This document shows, piece after piece, positions 8,472-16,938 of a stretch of 45,325 nt of DNA. Source of the stretch: Fervidobacterium gondwanense DSM 13020 (lineage in GTDB: Bacteria; Thermotogota; Thermotogae; Thermotogales; Fervidobacteriaceae); assembly GCF_900143265.1 (NCBI RefSeq), contig NZ_FRDJ01000013.1, positions 1-45,325 on the forward strand, read 5' to 3'. The first letter of the stretch is position 1. Each line of letters begins with the position of its first letter. The notes under the pieces are model-generated. The model saw only the letters and a program-made list of their open reading frames with translations. It searched no databases and was not told where the DNA came from. The position numbers and the translations under genes were made by a program.

Positions 8472-9407
8472 TCAAGCCTTTCCAGCGGCTCCAAGGAACT
8501 CGAGTCTGTTCATAACAACCTCTTTGACAAGTTTCTTTCCAGCTCCGAGGTAATGTCTCGGGTCAAATTCTTTTGGATTCTCTTTAAGGTATTTCCTAAG
8601 GCCTGCTATAAATGCAATTCTCAAATCTGTGTCTGTGTTAACTTTGTTTATACCGAGTTCAACGCACTTTTTCAATTCTTCCTCAGGAACACCTTTTGCA
8701 CCGCCCAAATCCGCACCGTATTCTTCTGCCAACTTCACATATTCCGGCAAAACGCTTGATGCACCATGCAATACGAGCGGCCTTTTTGTTAGTTCCTTAA
8801 CAGTCTTTAACCTTTCGAAATCGAGTTTTGCATCTCCCTTGAACTTGAACGCACCATGGCTTGTCCCGATAGCTGGCGCAAGAAAGTCTACTCCTGTTTC
8901 CTCAACAAATATTTTCGCTTGCTGTGGATCAACAAGAACAGATTCTTCTGCAGAAACATTGTCCTCAACACCTGCAAGCTGACCAAGTTCCGCCTCAACA
9001 GAGACACCTGCTGCATGCGCTATCTTCACGATTTCTTTTGTCTTCTTCATGTTCTCTTCAAAAGGTTCTTCGGAGGCATCGATCATAACGGAGGAATAAC
9101 CTGCCTTTATCGCTGCTATTATATACTCAAAGTGCTTACCATGGTCAAGGTGAAGGGCAATCGGTATATCGACGCTATCAGCGAATAACCTTACTAATTC
9201 GACAAAATATCTTGCACCCTTAAGTATGTCACCGTTTCCTGCATACTTTATCGCACCTTCGCTTGTTTCAATGATTAAAGGCGCTCTCTTTTCTAATGCT
9301 CCGTCAAGAATTGCATGGAAAAATTCCATGTTGTTGATGTTGAATGCTGGCACTGCGTAGTATTCCTTGCTTGCCTTTTCCAAAATGTCTTTCGTGTTAA
9401 CATACAT
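8472..9407 (-). CDS. fba: Class II fructose-1,6-bisphosphate aldolase
   Basis: 311 residues, zinc-dependent class II aldolase of glycolysis/gluconeogenesis (fructose 1,6-bisphosphate to glyceraldehyde-3-phosphate plus dihydroxyacetone phosphate). Landmarks are YAVPAFNINNME (about 17-28), IALHLDHGKHF with the catalytic Asp and a metal His, GYSSVMIDASEEPFEEN, VEAELGQLAGVEDN, IGTSHGAFKF with a metal His, PLVLHGASS with the third, and GINKVNTDTDLRIAF in the phosphate-binding end. The start is ATG 9407 since AAAGGAGTGG precedes it; six codons upstream in frame are not used. It is first gene of a probable fba-ackA operon behind an extended -10 promoter. Confidence 0.96.
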   Translation of the reverse strand: MYVNTKDILEKASKEYYAVPAFNINNMEFFHAILDGALEKRAPLIIETSEGAIKYAGNGDILKGARYFVELVRLFADSVDIPIALHLDHGKHFEYIIAAIKAGYSSVMIDASEEPFEENMKKTKEIVKIAHAAGVSVEAELGQLAGVEDNVSAEESVLVDPQQAKIFVEETGVDFLAPAIGTSHGAFKFKGDAKLDFERLKTVKELTKRPLVLHGASSVLPEYVKLAEEYGADLGGAKGVPEEELKKCVELGINKVNTDTDLRIAFIAGLRKYLKENPKEFDPRHYLGAGKKLVKEVVMNRLEFLGAAGKA

Positions 9408-9451
9408 ATGTTCCACTCCTTTCACTGTTTAGTTGTGTGCTTGCAAAATTA

Positions 9452-9460
9452 ATTATATCA
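9452..9460 (-). promoter_or_regulatory. Extended -10 promoter of fba
   Basis: Minus strand TGATATAAT (9460-9452). No good -35 at 16-18 nt, as often with extended -10 promoters. Leader about 40 nt. Confidence 0.65.
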
Positions 9461-9487
9461 CAATTCTTGATTAAGGAAAATAACAAT

Positions 9488-9517
9488 AAGAGAAAGGGGC
9501 ATTTACCCCTTTCTCTT
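9488..9517 (-). terminator. Intrinsic terminator overlapping the end of the ferritin gene
   Basis: Perfect 12-bp stem: 9488-9499 (AAGAGAAAGGGG) with 9506-9517, 6-nt loop. The stop codon of the ferritin-like gene (9503-9505) is inside the loop and its last codons form one arm. Downstream on the minus strand is ATTGTTATTTT, a broken U-tract. It separates the thiI-ferritin unit from fba. Confidence 0.8.
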
Positions 9518-9835
9518 CTGTCTTGACTTCTTTTTATTAATTTTTTGTATTTCTTCTTCAACTTCTTCGTATCCTTGCTTGTAAAGCTCAAACTCCTTAG
9601 GATCGAGTTCCATCAAAAGTCTCAAAAATTCACCCGCGTGGACTCGCTCTTCGTTGGCTATATCAATGAGGACTTCTTTAGCAAGCTCGTTATCAGTTGA
9701 TTCCGCAAGCTGCATATAGAGCTGAATTGCTTCATATTCAGCTGCAATCATAAATCTAATGGCTCTGATAAGCTCTTCGTGTGTTAATTTCTCTTTGTTC
9801 TTCAATCCACTGAATGCATGTGAAAATTCCGGCAT
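9503..9835 (-). CDS. Ferritin-like protein of the encapsulin-associated type
   Basis: 110 residues. A single two-helix ferritin-like unit with iron ligands in EYEAIQLY (about 32-39) and ANEERVHAGEF (about 62-72, E-x-x-H). The segment ELIRAIRFMIAAEYEAIQL through FLRLLMELDPKEFELYKQGYEEV resembles, from memory, the ferritin-like domain at the N-terminus of archaeal encapsulin shell proteins and encapsulated ferritins. No encapsulin shell gene is in the window and the tail is polybasic (KKKSRQKRKG) rather than a typical cargo peptide. A role in iron oxidation/storage or oxidative defence is inferred. It follows thiI by 11 nt with a GGGGGTG ribosome site, so the two are co-transcribed; the terminator begins inside its last codons. 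Confidence 0.8.
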   Translation of the reverse strand: MPEFSHAFSGLKNKEKLTHEELIRAIRFMIAAEYEAIQLYMQLAESTDNELAKEVLIDIANEERVHAGEFLRLLMELDPKEFELYKQGYEEVEEEIQKINKKKSRQKRKG

Positions 9836-9846
9836 ACTGACACCCC

Positions 9847-11019
9847 CTATTCAGTGCAGGTTACTCGATAGCTCTCCCTCTTCTTAAAAGCTTCATGCTC
9901 TAAGTCTGATAGCTTCTCCAACTGGGATTCTATCTTTCTTATCTCGTTTATGTCAGACTTCGTCGCTGGTCTTTTTGGTGCAAACGCAACGCAGCTGTCT
10001 ATATACGGCTGTATGGATATATCAAACGTACCTATCTCCTTTGCCTTCTTTGTTGTTTCAACTTTATCAAAACCAATAAGTGGTCGCAAAACCAACAATG
10101 AGCTTGCATCTTCTATTGCAGCCATATTTGTAAGTGTCTGACTTGCGACTTGTCCAAGATTTTCGCCTGTGACAATTGCTTTCGCTTTACTCCTTCTTGC
10201 TATCATACTTGCTATTCTCATCATTGATCTTCTTTGGAGGATAAGAGAATATTCGTCAGGTGCATTCTCTTTTATGTACATTTGAATATCTGTGAGCGGA
10301 ACAATCCACATCCTCAACCCGTTTGGAAGGTACTTGCTTAGTTCACGTCCAAGGCTCAGTATCTTCTCTACGGATTTTTCAGTTGTCATAGGTGGGCTAA
10401 GGAATGTGAGTGTTTGAAGTTCCAAACCACGTCTCATTGCATACCAACCTGCAACTGGGCTATCTATACCACCACTGAGCAACAAAAGAGCTCTGCCTGA
10501 CACTCCTACTGGTAATCCTCCAGACGATGGTATTTTACCGGAAAAGACAAAAATCTCCTTTTCTCTAACATCTATTCCAATTTCAAAATCAGGATTGTGT
10601 ACGTCCACTTTTAGATTTGGAAAACTCTCAAGAACGTAAGCACCGAATTCTCTATTTATCTCAAGACTTGTCATAGGAAATTCCTTATACCCTCTCTGTG
10701 CGTTTATCTTAAACGTTTTGAGCCCTTGTTCAACAAAAACCTTCGCAACCTTTATAACAACTTCTCTCAGTTCTTCCAAGTCGTGCGATACCGCATAACC
10801 CAGTGAGTAATTCTGGATTCCAAATACGTTTTTCAACCTTTGGGTTATAACCTCCGGGTCGTTTCTTCCAATCCTTACGATAATTCTTCCGTACCTTTTG
10901 TTAACTGCAGCAGGTCTAACTATCTTCAATATATTGTCTATCAACTTTTTCTCGAACCAACCCCTGTTCTGCCCTTTTAAGCCTATCTCAGAGTACCTAA
11001 TCACGAAAACATTTTCCAC
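9847..11019 (-). CDS. thiI: tRNA 4-thiouridine synthetase ThiI
   Basis: 390 residues. ThiI adenylates and thiolates U8 of tRNA and in some bacteria also feeds sulfur to thiamine thiazole. It begins VFVIRYSEIGLKGQNRGWFE (N-terminal ferredoxin-like domain), has a THUMP domain (about 60-160; FKINAQRGYKEFPMTS, DVHNPDFEIGIDV) and the PP-loop SGGIDSPVAGW at about 182-192. GENLGQVASQTL and the C-terminal APKRPATK follow. There is no rhodanese domain, which E. coli ThiI has, so sulfur must come from another donor. Start is GTG 11019, six nt after GGAGGG; the longer frame upstream lacks a ribosome site. The gene has an extended -10 promoter and is followed by the ferritin-like gene. Confidence 0.96.
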   Translation of the reverse strand: MENVFVIRYSEIGLKGQNRGWFEKKLIDNILKIVRPAAVNKRYGRIIVRIGRNDPEVITQRLKNVFGIQNYSLGYAVSHDLEELREVVIKVAKVFVEQGLKTFKINAQRGYKEFPMTSLEINREFGAYVLESFPNLKVDVHNPDFEIGIDVREKEIFVFSGKIPSSGGLPVGVSGRALLLLSGGIDSPVAGWYAMRRGLELQTLTFLSPPMTTEKSVEKILSLGRELSKYLPNGLRMWIVPLTDIQMYIKENAPDEYSLILQRRSMMRIASMIARRSKAKAIVTGENLGQVASQTLTNMAAIEDASSLLVLRPLIGFDKVETTKKAKEIGTFDISIQPYIDSCVAFAPKRPATKSDINEIRKIESQLEKLSDLEHEAFKKRESYRVTCTE

Positions 11020-11073
11020 AAGCGTCCCTCCATATTCTTCCTCTTTTAGACGACCTTCTTTCAGTTCCAAGTT

Positions 11074-11082
11074 ATTATATCA
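11074..11082 (-). promoter_or_regulatory. Extended -10 promoter of thiI
   Basis: Minus strand TGATATAAT (11082-11074), with TTCTAT as a weak -35 at 17 nt. About 50 nt of leader to the GTG start. Confidence 0.6.
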
Positions 11083-11189
11083 CGTGTGCCAAGAATATAG
11101 AACTATGAAACTTTCTGCTGCAGATGAACTGGTCATACTTTTCTTAAGTCTAAATATATGGACACTTCTCTAATGCGGGAGGCGATTTT

Positions 11190-11588
11190 ATGTATGTTGG
11201 TACAGAGCTTCTCGTAGTTATTGTCGGACTACTTTTAGTTCCAGTGGTTGTTATGGTTATTCTTGGAGTAGTTGGTTTTGAATCTCAGATAGGAGATTTT
11301 TCACTACTTATTGAAGGTATGGTAAGGCTTATACCGCCACCGGATGATTTCTCAGAATTCTTTCTTGGTTTTCGTCTGTACGGAGGATATCAATTTCTTG
11401 AATCAGGACCTTTTAGGTTGAAACTGAATATCGGAAATTTAAATGTTACTTTCAACAATTCAGAAAGTGAGCTGCTAAAATTAGAGTTTCAGCCCAGTAT
11501 TGGTGGTACGTTGGAAATTAATCAGCTAAGACTCAGAATAAACCTATTTAAGAACGGAGGTTTCGGTGGCATTTATTGGAAATTCTAA
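11190..11588 (+). CDS. Small membrane-anchored protein of unknown function
   Basis: 132 residues, not recognised. Residues about 7-30 form one strongly hydrophobic helix (LLVVIVGLLLVPVVVMVILGVVG), followed by a soluble, beta-rich-looking part with alternating hydrophobic residues (KLNIGNLNVTF, LEINQLRLRINLF) ending in GGFGGIYWKF. The pattern suggests a signal anchor with an extracytoplasmic beta domain; this is inference. ATG 11190 has GGGAGGCG eleven nt upstream. No convincing promoter was found. The gene stands alone between divergent thiI and convergent PEBP gene, with only 2 nt between the two stop codons and no hairpin. Confidence 0.7.
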   Translation: MYVGTELLVVIVGLLLVPVVVMVILGVVGFESQIGDFSLLIEGMVRLIPPPDDFSEFFLGFRLYGGYQFLESGPFRLKLNIGNLNVTFNNSESELLKLEFQPSIGGTLEINQLRLRINLFKNGGFGGIYWKF

Positions 11589-11590
11589 AA

Positions 11591-12190
11591 CTATTTTCTC
11601 TCGTACAACCCAACAATTTCCCCCTGAGCAACAATTTTCCCACTTAATGCCTTTTCAAGTTCCTTTTTCGTAACTCTGCCTTTGAGTTCCAGTAAAGAAT
11701 CAATAGCATAAACTTTGAAGTGATAATGATGAACACCATGCCCTTTTGGTGGGCACGGTCCGTTATATCCCAACTTTCCAAAATCGTTGTAGCCTTGTTT
11801 AGTTCCATCTGAAAGGTTCTCAATTTTCTGCAAACCTTTTGGAACGGTAACTGTACTCGATGTTACGGGTAAATTCCACAAAACCCAGTGAACAAATGTG
11901 CCGATCGGTGCGTCTGGATCATCGCATATGATTGCTAAAGTCTTTGCTCCTTCGGGAATATTCTGTATCAAGAGTTCAGGATTTAAGTCAGCCCCCTCAC
12001 AAGTGTATTCTTTCGGAATAAACTCGCCGTTTTTAAAAACCGAAGAGACTGTCATTGAACCCACCTCCTCTTTTGCGTTTGTTCTTACCGTTCCCTTCTC
12101 CATGAATCTTACAGTCATGATAACAATCAAAACAATGGCTATTATCAACAGAGAAATAGAAACAAACCTATGGTTTCTTGACGTAACCAT
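11591..12190 (-). CDS. PEBP-family (YbhB/YbcL, Raf kinase inhibitor-like) protein, membrane anchored
   Basis: 199 residues. After a short basic stretch, residues about 9-28 form a membrane helix, so the C-terminal domain should face outward. From about residue 45 the PEBP domain is complete: FIPKEYTCEGADLNPELLI, the ligand-site motif DDPDAPIGTFVHWVLWN, GYNDFGKLGYNGPCPP, then GVHHYHFKVYAID. Bacterial members are linked to phosphatidylethanolamine-binding proteins by fold, but their substrates are mostly unknown. Start ATG 12190 follows GGGGTGAT. It is transcribed divergently from an SDR gene, from a palindrome that contains both -10 elements, so the pair may be co-regulated. Confidence 0.9.
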   Translation of the reverse strand: MVTSRNHRFVSISLLIIAIVLIVIMTVRFMEKGTVRTNAKEEVGSMTVSSVFKNGEFIPKEYTCEGADLNPELLIQNIPEGAKTLAIICDDPDAPIGTFVHWVLWNLPVTSSTVTVPKGLQKIENLSDGTKQGYNDFGKLGYNGPCPPKGHGVHHYHFKVYAIDSLLELKGRVTKKELEKALSGKIVAQGEIVGLYERK

Positions 12191-12209
12191 CGGTAATCAC
12201 CCCTATTTT

Positions 12210-12245
12210 AAATTATACCACCTATCAACATTGGTGGTATAATTT
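12210..12245. promoter_or_regulatory. Palindrome with two divergent extended -10 promoters
   Basis: A perfect 13-bp inverted repeat (12210-12222 AAATTATACCACC with 12233-12245), 10-nt centre. Each arm contains TGGTATAAT pointing outward: 12235-12243 on the plus strand for the SDR gene and 12220-12212 on the minus strand for the PEBP gene. It is both a promoter pair and a possible operator. Confidence 0.75.
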
Positions 12246-12285
12246 TTTAAGTGAGCAATATAACCTCGGAAAAGAGGTGATAAAG

Positions 12286-13011
12286 ATGGAAAATGGAAAG
12301 GTCATAGTTGTCAGCGGTGGTGCCAAGAACATAGGAAAGGGAATAGCTTTGCATTTCCTAAGAAACGGCTGGTTGGTTGGTATTATCGATTTTGACAAAA
12401 AAGCACTTGATGAACTCGATGAAGACAAAAATCTTCTAAAATTCTACGGAGACGTTTCAGATGAGTATTCCGTTAGTGATTTTTATCTGCACGTCAAGGA
12501 GAGGTTCGGCAGGTTAGATGCGATAATTAACAACGCTGCAATAGGAGGGTTTAAGAATTTTTTAGACCTTACAGTCACAGAGTGGAAACGCGTGATAGAT
12601 ATAAACCTCACCGGATACTTCTTAATGGCACGTTTTGGTGTTCCACTGATTTTGGAAACCGCAAGAACAGGTGCAATTGTGAACATTTCATCTACACGTG
12701 CTTTGATGTCTGAACCGGGAAACGAAGCTTACAGCGCATCTAAAGCAGGCATATTAGGACTTACCCATGCACTGGCAAATTCGTTAGGTCCTAACATACG
12801 GGTAAATGCGATATGCCCTGGATGGATACTTCATGAGAGTGAAACTGTTTCTGAAGCTGATCACAAGCAGCATTTGACGGGCCGTGCAGGGAACATAGAA
12901 GATGTGGTTCAACTTGTCAATTTCCTGGTAGATGAAAGCAAGAGTGGTTTCATCACTGGTCAATATTTTATTGTCGATGGTGGAATGACTAAGAAAATGA
13001 TATACATTTAA
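12286..13011 (+). CDS. SDR-family oxidoreductase
   Basis: 241 residues, classical short-chain dehydrogenase/reductase with NAD(P). The nucleotide motif is SGGAKNIGKGIA (about 10-21), a variant of TGxxxGxG; IIDFD (about 34-38) has an acidic residue typical of NAD preference; NNAAIGG (about 84-90), ISS (catalytic Ser) and YSASK (catalytic Tyr and Lys) follow; the family ending is GQYFIVDGGMTK. Its substrate cannot be told from sequence. ATG 12286 is chosen because GAGGTGAT lies 4-5 nt upstream. It is followed after 30 nt by the MMPL-type exporter and then nadE, probably one operon driven from the 12238 promoter. Confidence 0.93.
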   Translation: MENGKVIVVSGGAKNIGKGIALHFLRNGWLVGIIDFDKKALDELDEDKNLLKFYGDVSDEYSVSDFYLHVKERFGRLDAIINNAAIGGFKNFLDLTVTEWKRVIDINLTGYFLMARFGVPLILETARTGAIVNISSTRALMSEPGNEAYSASKAGILGLTHALANSLGPNIRVNAICPGWILHESETVSEADHKQHLTGRAGNIEDVVQLVNFLVDESKSGFITGQYFIVDGGMTKKMIYI

Positions 13012-13041
13012 ACTACTAAAATCTTAGAAAGGAGGATCATT

Positions 13042-15120
13042 TTGGATATAATTCGACGATTCTTCGATATCATATACAGGTACAAATTTACTATCATAGG
13101 TTCGCTCTTGCTCATACTGTCTGTACTTATAATCTTAAACAACGCAAAAATAGAGACAAGAATAGAAACGTTCTTACCCGGATACAAACCAGGAAGACCG
13201 ATAGAAGAAATTGATGATCCCGCCGTTCAAAATATGGTAAGAATGGCTCTTAAATTCGGAGACAGTGCAAATGTTTCAATCATTTATCATTCAGAAGTTT
13301 CATTAAACCAGCCCGGTGCATTAAAACGCATAAAGGAATTTCAAGAAAAACTGGAAAAATTGAAAGATGTTAGATTGGTGATTTCAATACTGAACTACCC
13401 AGGGGCAGAGGCGTACTTTGAAAATGATGCGATAAATTTGAAAGAACTCCCTAAGGAACTGAAGAATTTTGTTTCAGAAGATGGACGTTACGCAATGTTC
13501 TTAGTTGTCTTATCAGTCTCTAAGCAAGTTGAACCTGTTGTTAGGAGATTGACGAACTCGTTAAAGGGAGAACCTATCATAGTTCTCTCAGAAGCCTCTG
13601 TGAACAATAAGCTTTTCGACGAACTTAAAAGATCGATGTTTTTCTACCCAGTAGTGATGTTCTTAGTTATACTTTCATTGTTCTTTTATCAAACTCAATC
13701 TCTGAGAGCAGCTTGGGTTTCTCTTTTCATACCAGTTTTGTCTTCAATATATACATATGCACTTTATTTTTACTTTGGAGGAGTTCTAAATATTTTAACT
13801 TCAATGACGGCATCTTTTCTAATCATAATCGGCTCAGCTTATCCACTACATTACTATAACGCTATATTTAGGACGGAAGATGTGAGAAAACACATAAGTA
13901 TACCAATATTTTTCTCAATGTTAACAACAGCAATTGGATTCATGTCTTTCTTGTTTGTAAAGATACCAGCGTTCAAAGAGTTCGGATTGTTAGTTTCTAT
14001 CGGGTTATTACTCGACTTTTTACTAACAATAACCATCGGTCACGAGCTGCTTGGAAGAGCAAAGAGAAAAACAATACGCGTACCAAAATCCTTTGGCATA
14101 CGTTATTTTGGCAACAAAGTTGCTATTGGAATTTTAGTAGTACTCGCTTTCTTCACAGTGTTGTCCGTATATTATCTACCACGACTTAAAGTTGGATTCA
14201 ACACAATGGACTATTTTTCTGAAAGCTCAGATATACGCAAGGGTTATAACGTCCTTGAAGAGAAGTTTGGAATGAAAGAATCTATTTATATGGTATTAGA
14301 AAAAGAATTTGGTGTATTTTTGCCATTCGACGATAGGAATATAGATTCAATCATCAAAGAGTTGTCTAAATATCCAGAAGTGGCGAGTGTAGATTTTCCA
14401 AGAAGCGTTAGCACGACTGCTCTAATCCTCGCTTCGAGAACCCAACCGGTCTTGAGAAGGTATATTGCGGACGGAAGAACGATAAGGCTCTCAATAAATC
14501 TAACACCATCAGGTGCTGAGAATATTAACAAAGTAACTGAGATTATAAATCAGATAATGACGGATTTTAAATACAAATACTATATCTCCGGTACACCCTA
14601 CATAATGAAGGCGATAAACGACAGCATACTGTCGAGTCAGATACAAAGCATAGTGGCGGCATTAATCCTTGTATTCGTCATGTTAATAATCGTCTTTAGA
14701 GATATTGCAGAGAGCGTAAAACTGATTTCTCCTGTACTATTTGCTACGATTTTGAACTTTTTCTACATGTCGGTATTTGGAATGAAGCTTGAGATATCGA
14801 CCGCTATTACGTCAAGCATTATCATAGGTCTTGCTATTGACTATTCGATCCATCTTGGTCATGATTACAACAAAACTGGTAATGTATTCACATCGATTAA
14901 GAACGTCGGACCAGCAATTGTTGGAAACGCACTGGGTATAATATTTGGTTTTCTAACGCTTCTAATTGGTGGTGAACTGGCTCTCTTCAAAAGAATCTCT
15001 ATACTTGTATCGCTTGGAATATTCACCGCCGCATTACTTACCTTAACTGTTTTGCCATTCATGTTATCATTTCAGAAAGTTAGGAAATTGAAACGTATAG
15101 GAGGAATGGAGGATGAATAA
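13042..15120 (+). CDS. RND/MMPL superfamily membrane transporter
   Basis: 692 residues. One N-terminal helix (about 13-31), an extracytoplasmic domain, a block of five helices (about 195-330), then the same plan repeated from about 350 to the end. This duplicated architecture with SSD-like helices (SAYPLHYYNAIF in the first half, GLAIDYSIHLGHDYN in the second) is characteristic of the MMPL/HpnN-type branch of RND exporters, which move lipids or other hydrophobic molecules by proton motive force. The Asp in LAIDYSIH is the usual proton-relay position. Start TTG 13042 follows AGGAGGATCA. Its 3' end overlaps nadE by 8 nt. No partner periplasmic adaptor is nearby. Substrate unknown. Confidence 0.88.
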   Translation: MDIIRRFFDIIYRYKFTIIGSLLLILSVLIILNNAKIETRIETFLPGYKPGRPIEEIDDPAVQNMVRMALKFGDSANVSIIYHSEVSLNQPGALKRIKEFQEKLEKLKDVRLVISILNYPGAEAYFENDAINLKELPKELKNFVSEDGRYAMFLVVLSVSKQVEPVVRRLTNSLKGEPIIVLSEASVNNKLFDELKRSMFFYPVVMFLVILSLFFYQTQSLRAAWVSLFIPVLSSIYTYALYFYFGGVLNILTSMTASFLIIIGSAYPLHYYNAIFRTEDVRKHISIPIFFSMLTTAIGFMSFLFVKIPAFKEFGLLVSIGLLLDFLLTITIGHELLGRAKRKTIRVPKSFGIRYFGNKVAIGILVVLAFFTVLSVYYLPRLKVGFNTMDYFSESSDIRKGYNVLEEKFGMKESIYMVLEKEFGVFLPFDDRNIDSIIKELSKYPEVASVDFPRSVSTTALILASRTQPVLRRYIADGRTIRLSINLTPSGAENINKVTEIINQIMTDFKYKYYISGTPYIMKAINDSILSSQIQSIVAALILVFVMLIIVFRDIAESVKLISPVLFATILNFFYMSVFGMKLEISTAITSSIIIGLAIDYSIHLGHDYNKTGNVFTSIKNVGPAIVGNALGIIFGFLTLLIGGELALFKRISILVSLGIFTAALLTLTVLPFMLSFQKVRKLKRIGGMEDE

Positions 15121-16861
15121 GGTCAGACTTGCGTTAGCGCAAATCAATTCTACGGTGGGAGATATCGAAGGAAACAAGAAGAAGATTATAGACTCTATCG
15201 TGGAAGCGAATAAACTTGGAGCCGATATCGTGGTGTTTCCAGAACTCGCTATCACAGGTTATCCACCTGAAGACCTGTTGTTTAAAACGCATTTTATTGA
15301 AGATAACGAAAAAGCACTCAAGGAAATTGCAACTTTCGTGCCAAAGTCTTTGGTAGCTGTTGTTGGATTTGTCGATAAAGACGGAGACATTTATAACGCT
15401 GCAGGTGTGTTAAATGATGGAAAGCTAATTGCAAAATATCACAAAAACTATCTCCCAAACTACGGTGTCTTTGATGAGATGAGGTACTTCCAAAAAGGAA
15501 ACAAGGCTTTAGTAATAAAGATGGGGGACGTAAGGGTTGGAATAACAATATGTGAAGACATATGGTATCCGGGTGGTCCTGCAAGGGCAGAAGCTCTGTA
15601 CGGCGATGCCCATATACTGCTTAACCTCTCAGCTTCACCTTACCACATGAACAAACTTCGCTGGAGAGAGGATATGCTCTCTGTTAGAGCAAATGACAAT
15701 ATAGCCGTCGTTGTGTATGTGAATCTTGTTGGAGGTCAAGATGAGCTTATCTTTGACGGAGCAAGTCTGGTTGTCAATGAAAAAGGCACAGTCTTAGCCA
15801 GAGGAAAACAATTTGAAGAGGACCTCCTATTGGTCGATGTAGAGATAGATAACATAGACAAACTACGACTCAAAGACCCAAGAAGAAGACAAGATAAACT
15901 TCTCATCACAAAGGAAAATCTTGAATCTATCGACATAGTTGAATTGTCTTTTGAATGGAATAACCAAAAACCGAAAAATGAAAACCGGATTGAGCCTGTA
16001 CTTGACGAAGTTGAAGAGGTGTACAACGCACTTGTAATCGCTACGAGAGACTATTTAAGAAAGAATGGAATGAAAAAGGCTGTAATAGGACTCAGCGGTG
16101 GTATAGACAGTTCACTCGTTGCCTGTATAGCTGTTGATGCGTTAGGTGCAGAAAATGTGATAGGTGTCTCTATGCCTGGTCCATTTTCATCAGAGCATAG
16201 CAAAGAAGATGCCAAGTTACTCGCCGAGAACCTCGGAATACAATTCCTGACAATTCCGATATTGGAACCATATAATGCATATTTGAACATTCTCAAGCCC
16301 GTTTTCGGCGATCTCCCATTCGACACAACTGAGGAGAATTTACAAGCAAGACTTCGTGGCATTATACTCATGGCACTTTCAAACAAGTTTGGATGGATTG
16401 TATTAACAACAGGAAACAAGAGTGAAAGCAGCACAGGATACTCAACACTGTACGGTGACACAGCCGGTGGTTATGCTGTCATAAAGGACGTCTACAAAAC
16501 ACTTGTCTACAAGCTCTCAGAGTACGTCAATCAAAAAGCTGCGAAAGAGATAATTCCAAGAAGGGTATTTATAAAACCACCGAGCGCAGAGCTAAGGGAG
16601 AATCAAACAGACCAAGATAAATTGCCACCTTACGAAATACTTGATGAAATATTAAAGCTGTACGTGGAGGAAGATTACAGTATCGAGGAAATCGTGGAAA
16701 AGGGTTTCGATGAATCTACTGTGAGAAACGTTGCCTGGATGGTTAATGTCAACGAATACAAAAGAAGGCAAACACCACCTGGTCCGAAGATCACACACAG
16801 AGCATTTGGAAAAGACAGAAGATTGCCGATTACAAATGGCTACAAGGAATGGAGAAAATAG
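15113..16861 (+). CDS. nadE: Glutamine-dependent NAD+ synthetase
   Basis: 582 residues in two domains. Residues 1-~260 are a nitrilase-type glutaminase (catalytic triad E44 in FPELAITGY, K111 in KYHKNYLPNYGVFDE, C147 in TICEDIWYPGG) that frees ammonia from glutamine. Residues ~300-582 are the NAD synthetase with PP-loop GLSGGIDSSL (about 326-335), TTGNKSE and DLPFDTTEENLQARLRG, which adenylates and amidates nicotinic acid adenine dinucleotide. The C-terminal RAFGKDRRLPITNGY is typical. It catalyses the last step of NAD synthesis. The start overlaps the exporter stop (ATGAATAA), implying coupling, and an intrinsic terminator directly follows the stop, closing the SDR-exporter-nadE unit. Confidence 0.97.
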   Translation: MNKVRLALAQINSTVGDIEGNKKKIIDSIVEANKLGADIVVFPELAITGYPPEDLLFKTHFIEDNEKALKEIATFVPKSLVAVVGFVDKDGDIYNAAGVLNDGKLIAKYHKNYLPNYGVFDEMRYFQKGNKALVIKMGDVRVGITICEDIWYPGGPARAEALYGDAHILLNLSASPYHMNKLRWREDMLSVRANDNIAVVVYVNLVGGQDELIFDGASLVVNEKGTVLARGKQFEEDLLLVDVEIDNIDKLRLKDPRRRQDKLLITKENLESIDIVELSFEWNNQKPKNENRIEPVLDEVEEVYNALVIATRDYLRKNGMKKAVIGLSGGIDSSLVACIAVDALGAENVIGVSMPGPFSSEHSKEDAKLLAENLGIQFLTIPILEPYNAYLNILKPVFGDLPFDTTEENLQARLRGIILMALSNKFGWIVLTTGNKSESSTGYSTLYGDTAGGYAVIKDVYKTLVYKLSEYVNQKAAKEIIPRRVFIKPPSAELRENQTDQDKLPPYEILDEILKLYVEEDYSIEEIVEKGFDESTVRNVAWMVNVNEYKRRQTPPGPKITHRAFGKDRRLPITNGYKEWRK

Positions 16862-16888
16862 CAAAGAGGGGGGTTAGCCCCTCTTTGC
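16861..16888 (+). terminator. Intrinsic terminator of nadE
   Basis: 11-bp stem GCAAAGAGGGG (16861-16871) with 16878-16888, loop 16872-16877, followed by GTTTATAG, a weak T-run. It starts on the last base of the nadE stop codon. Confidence 0.8.
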
Positions 16889-16938
16889 GTTTATAGATAT
16901 AGATAATATTTATACAGAGCAAATAAGAGAATCATGTG

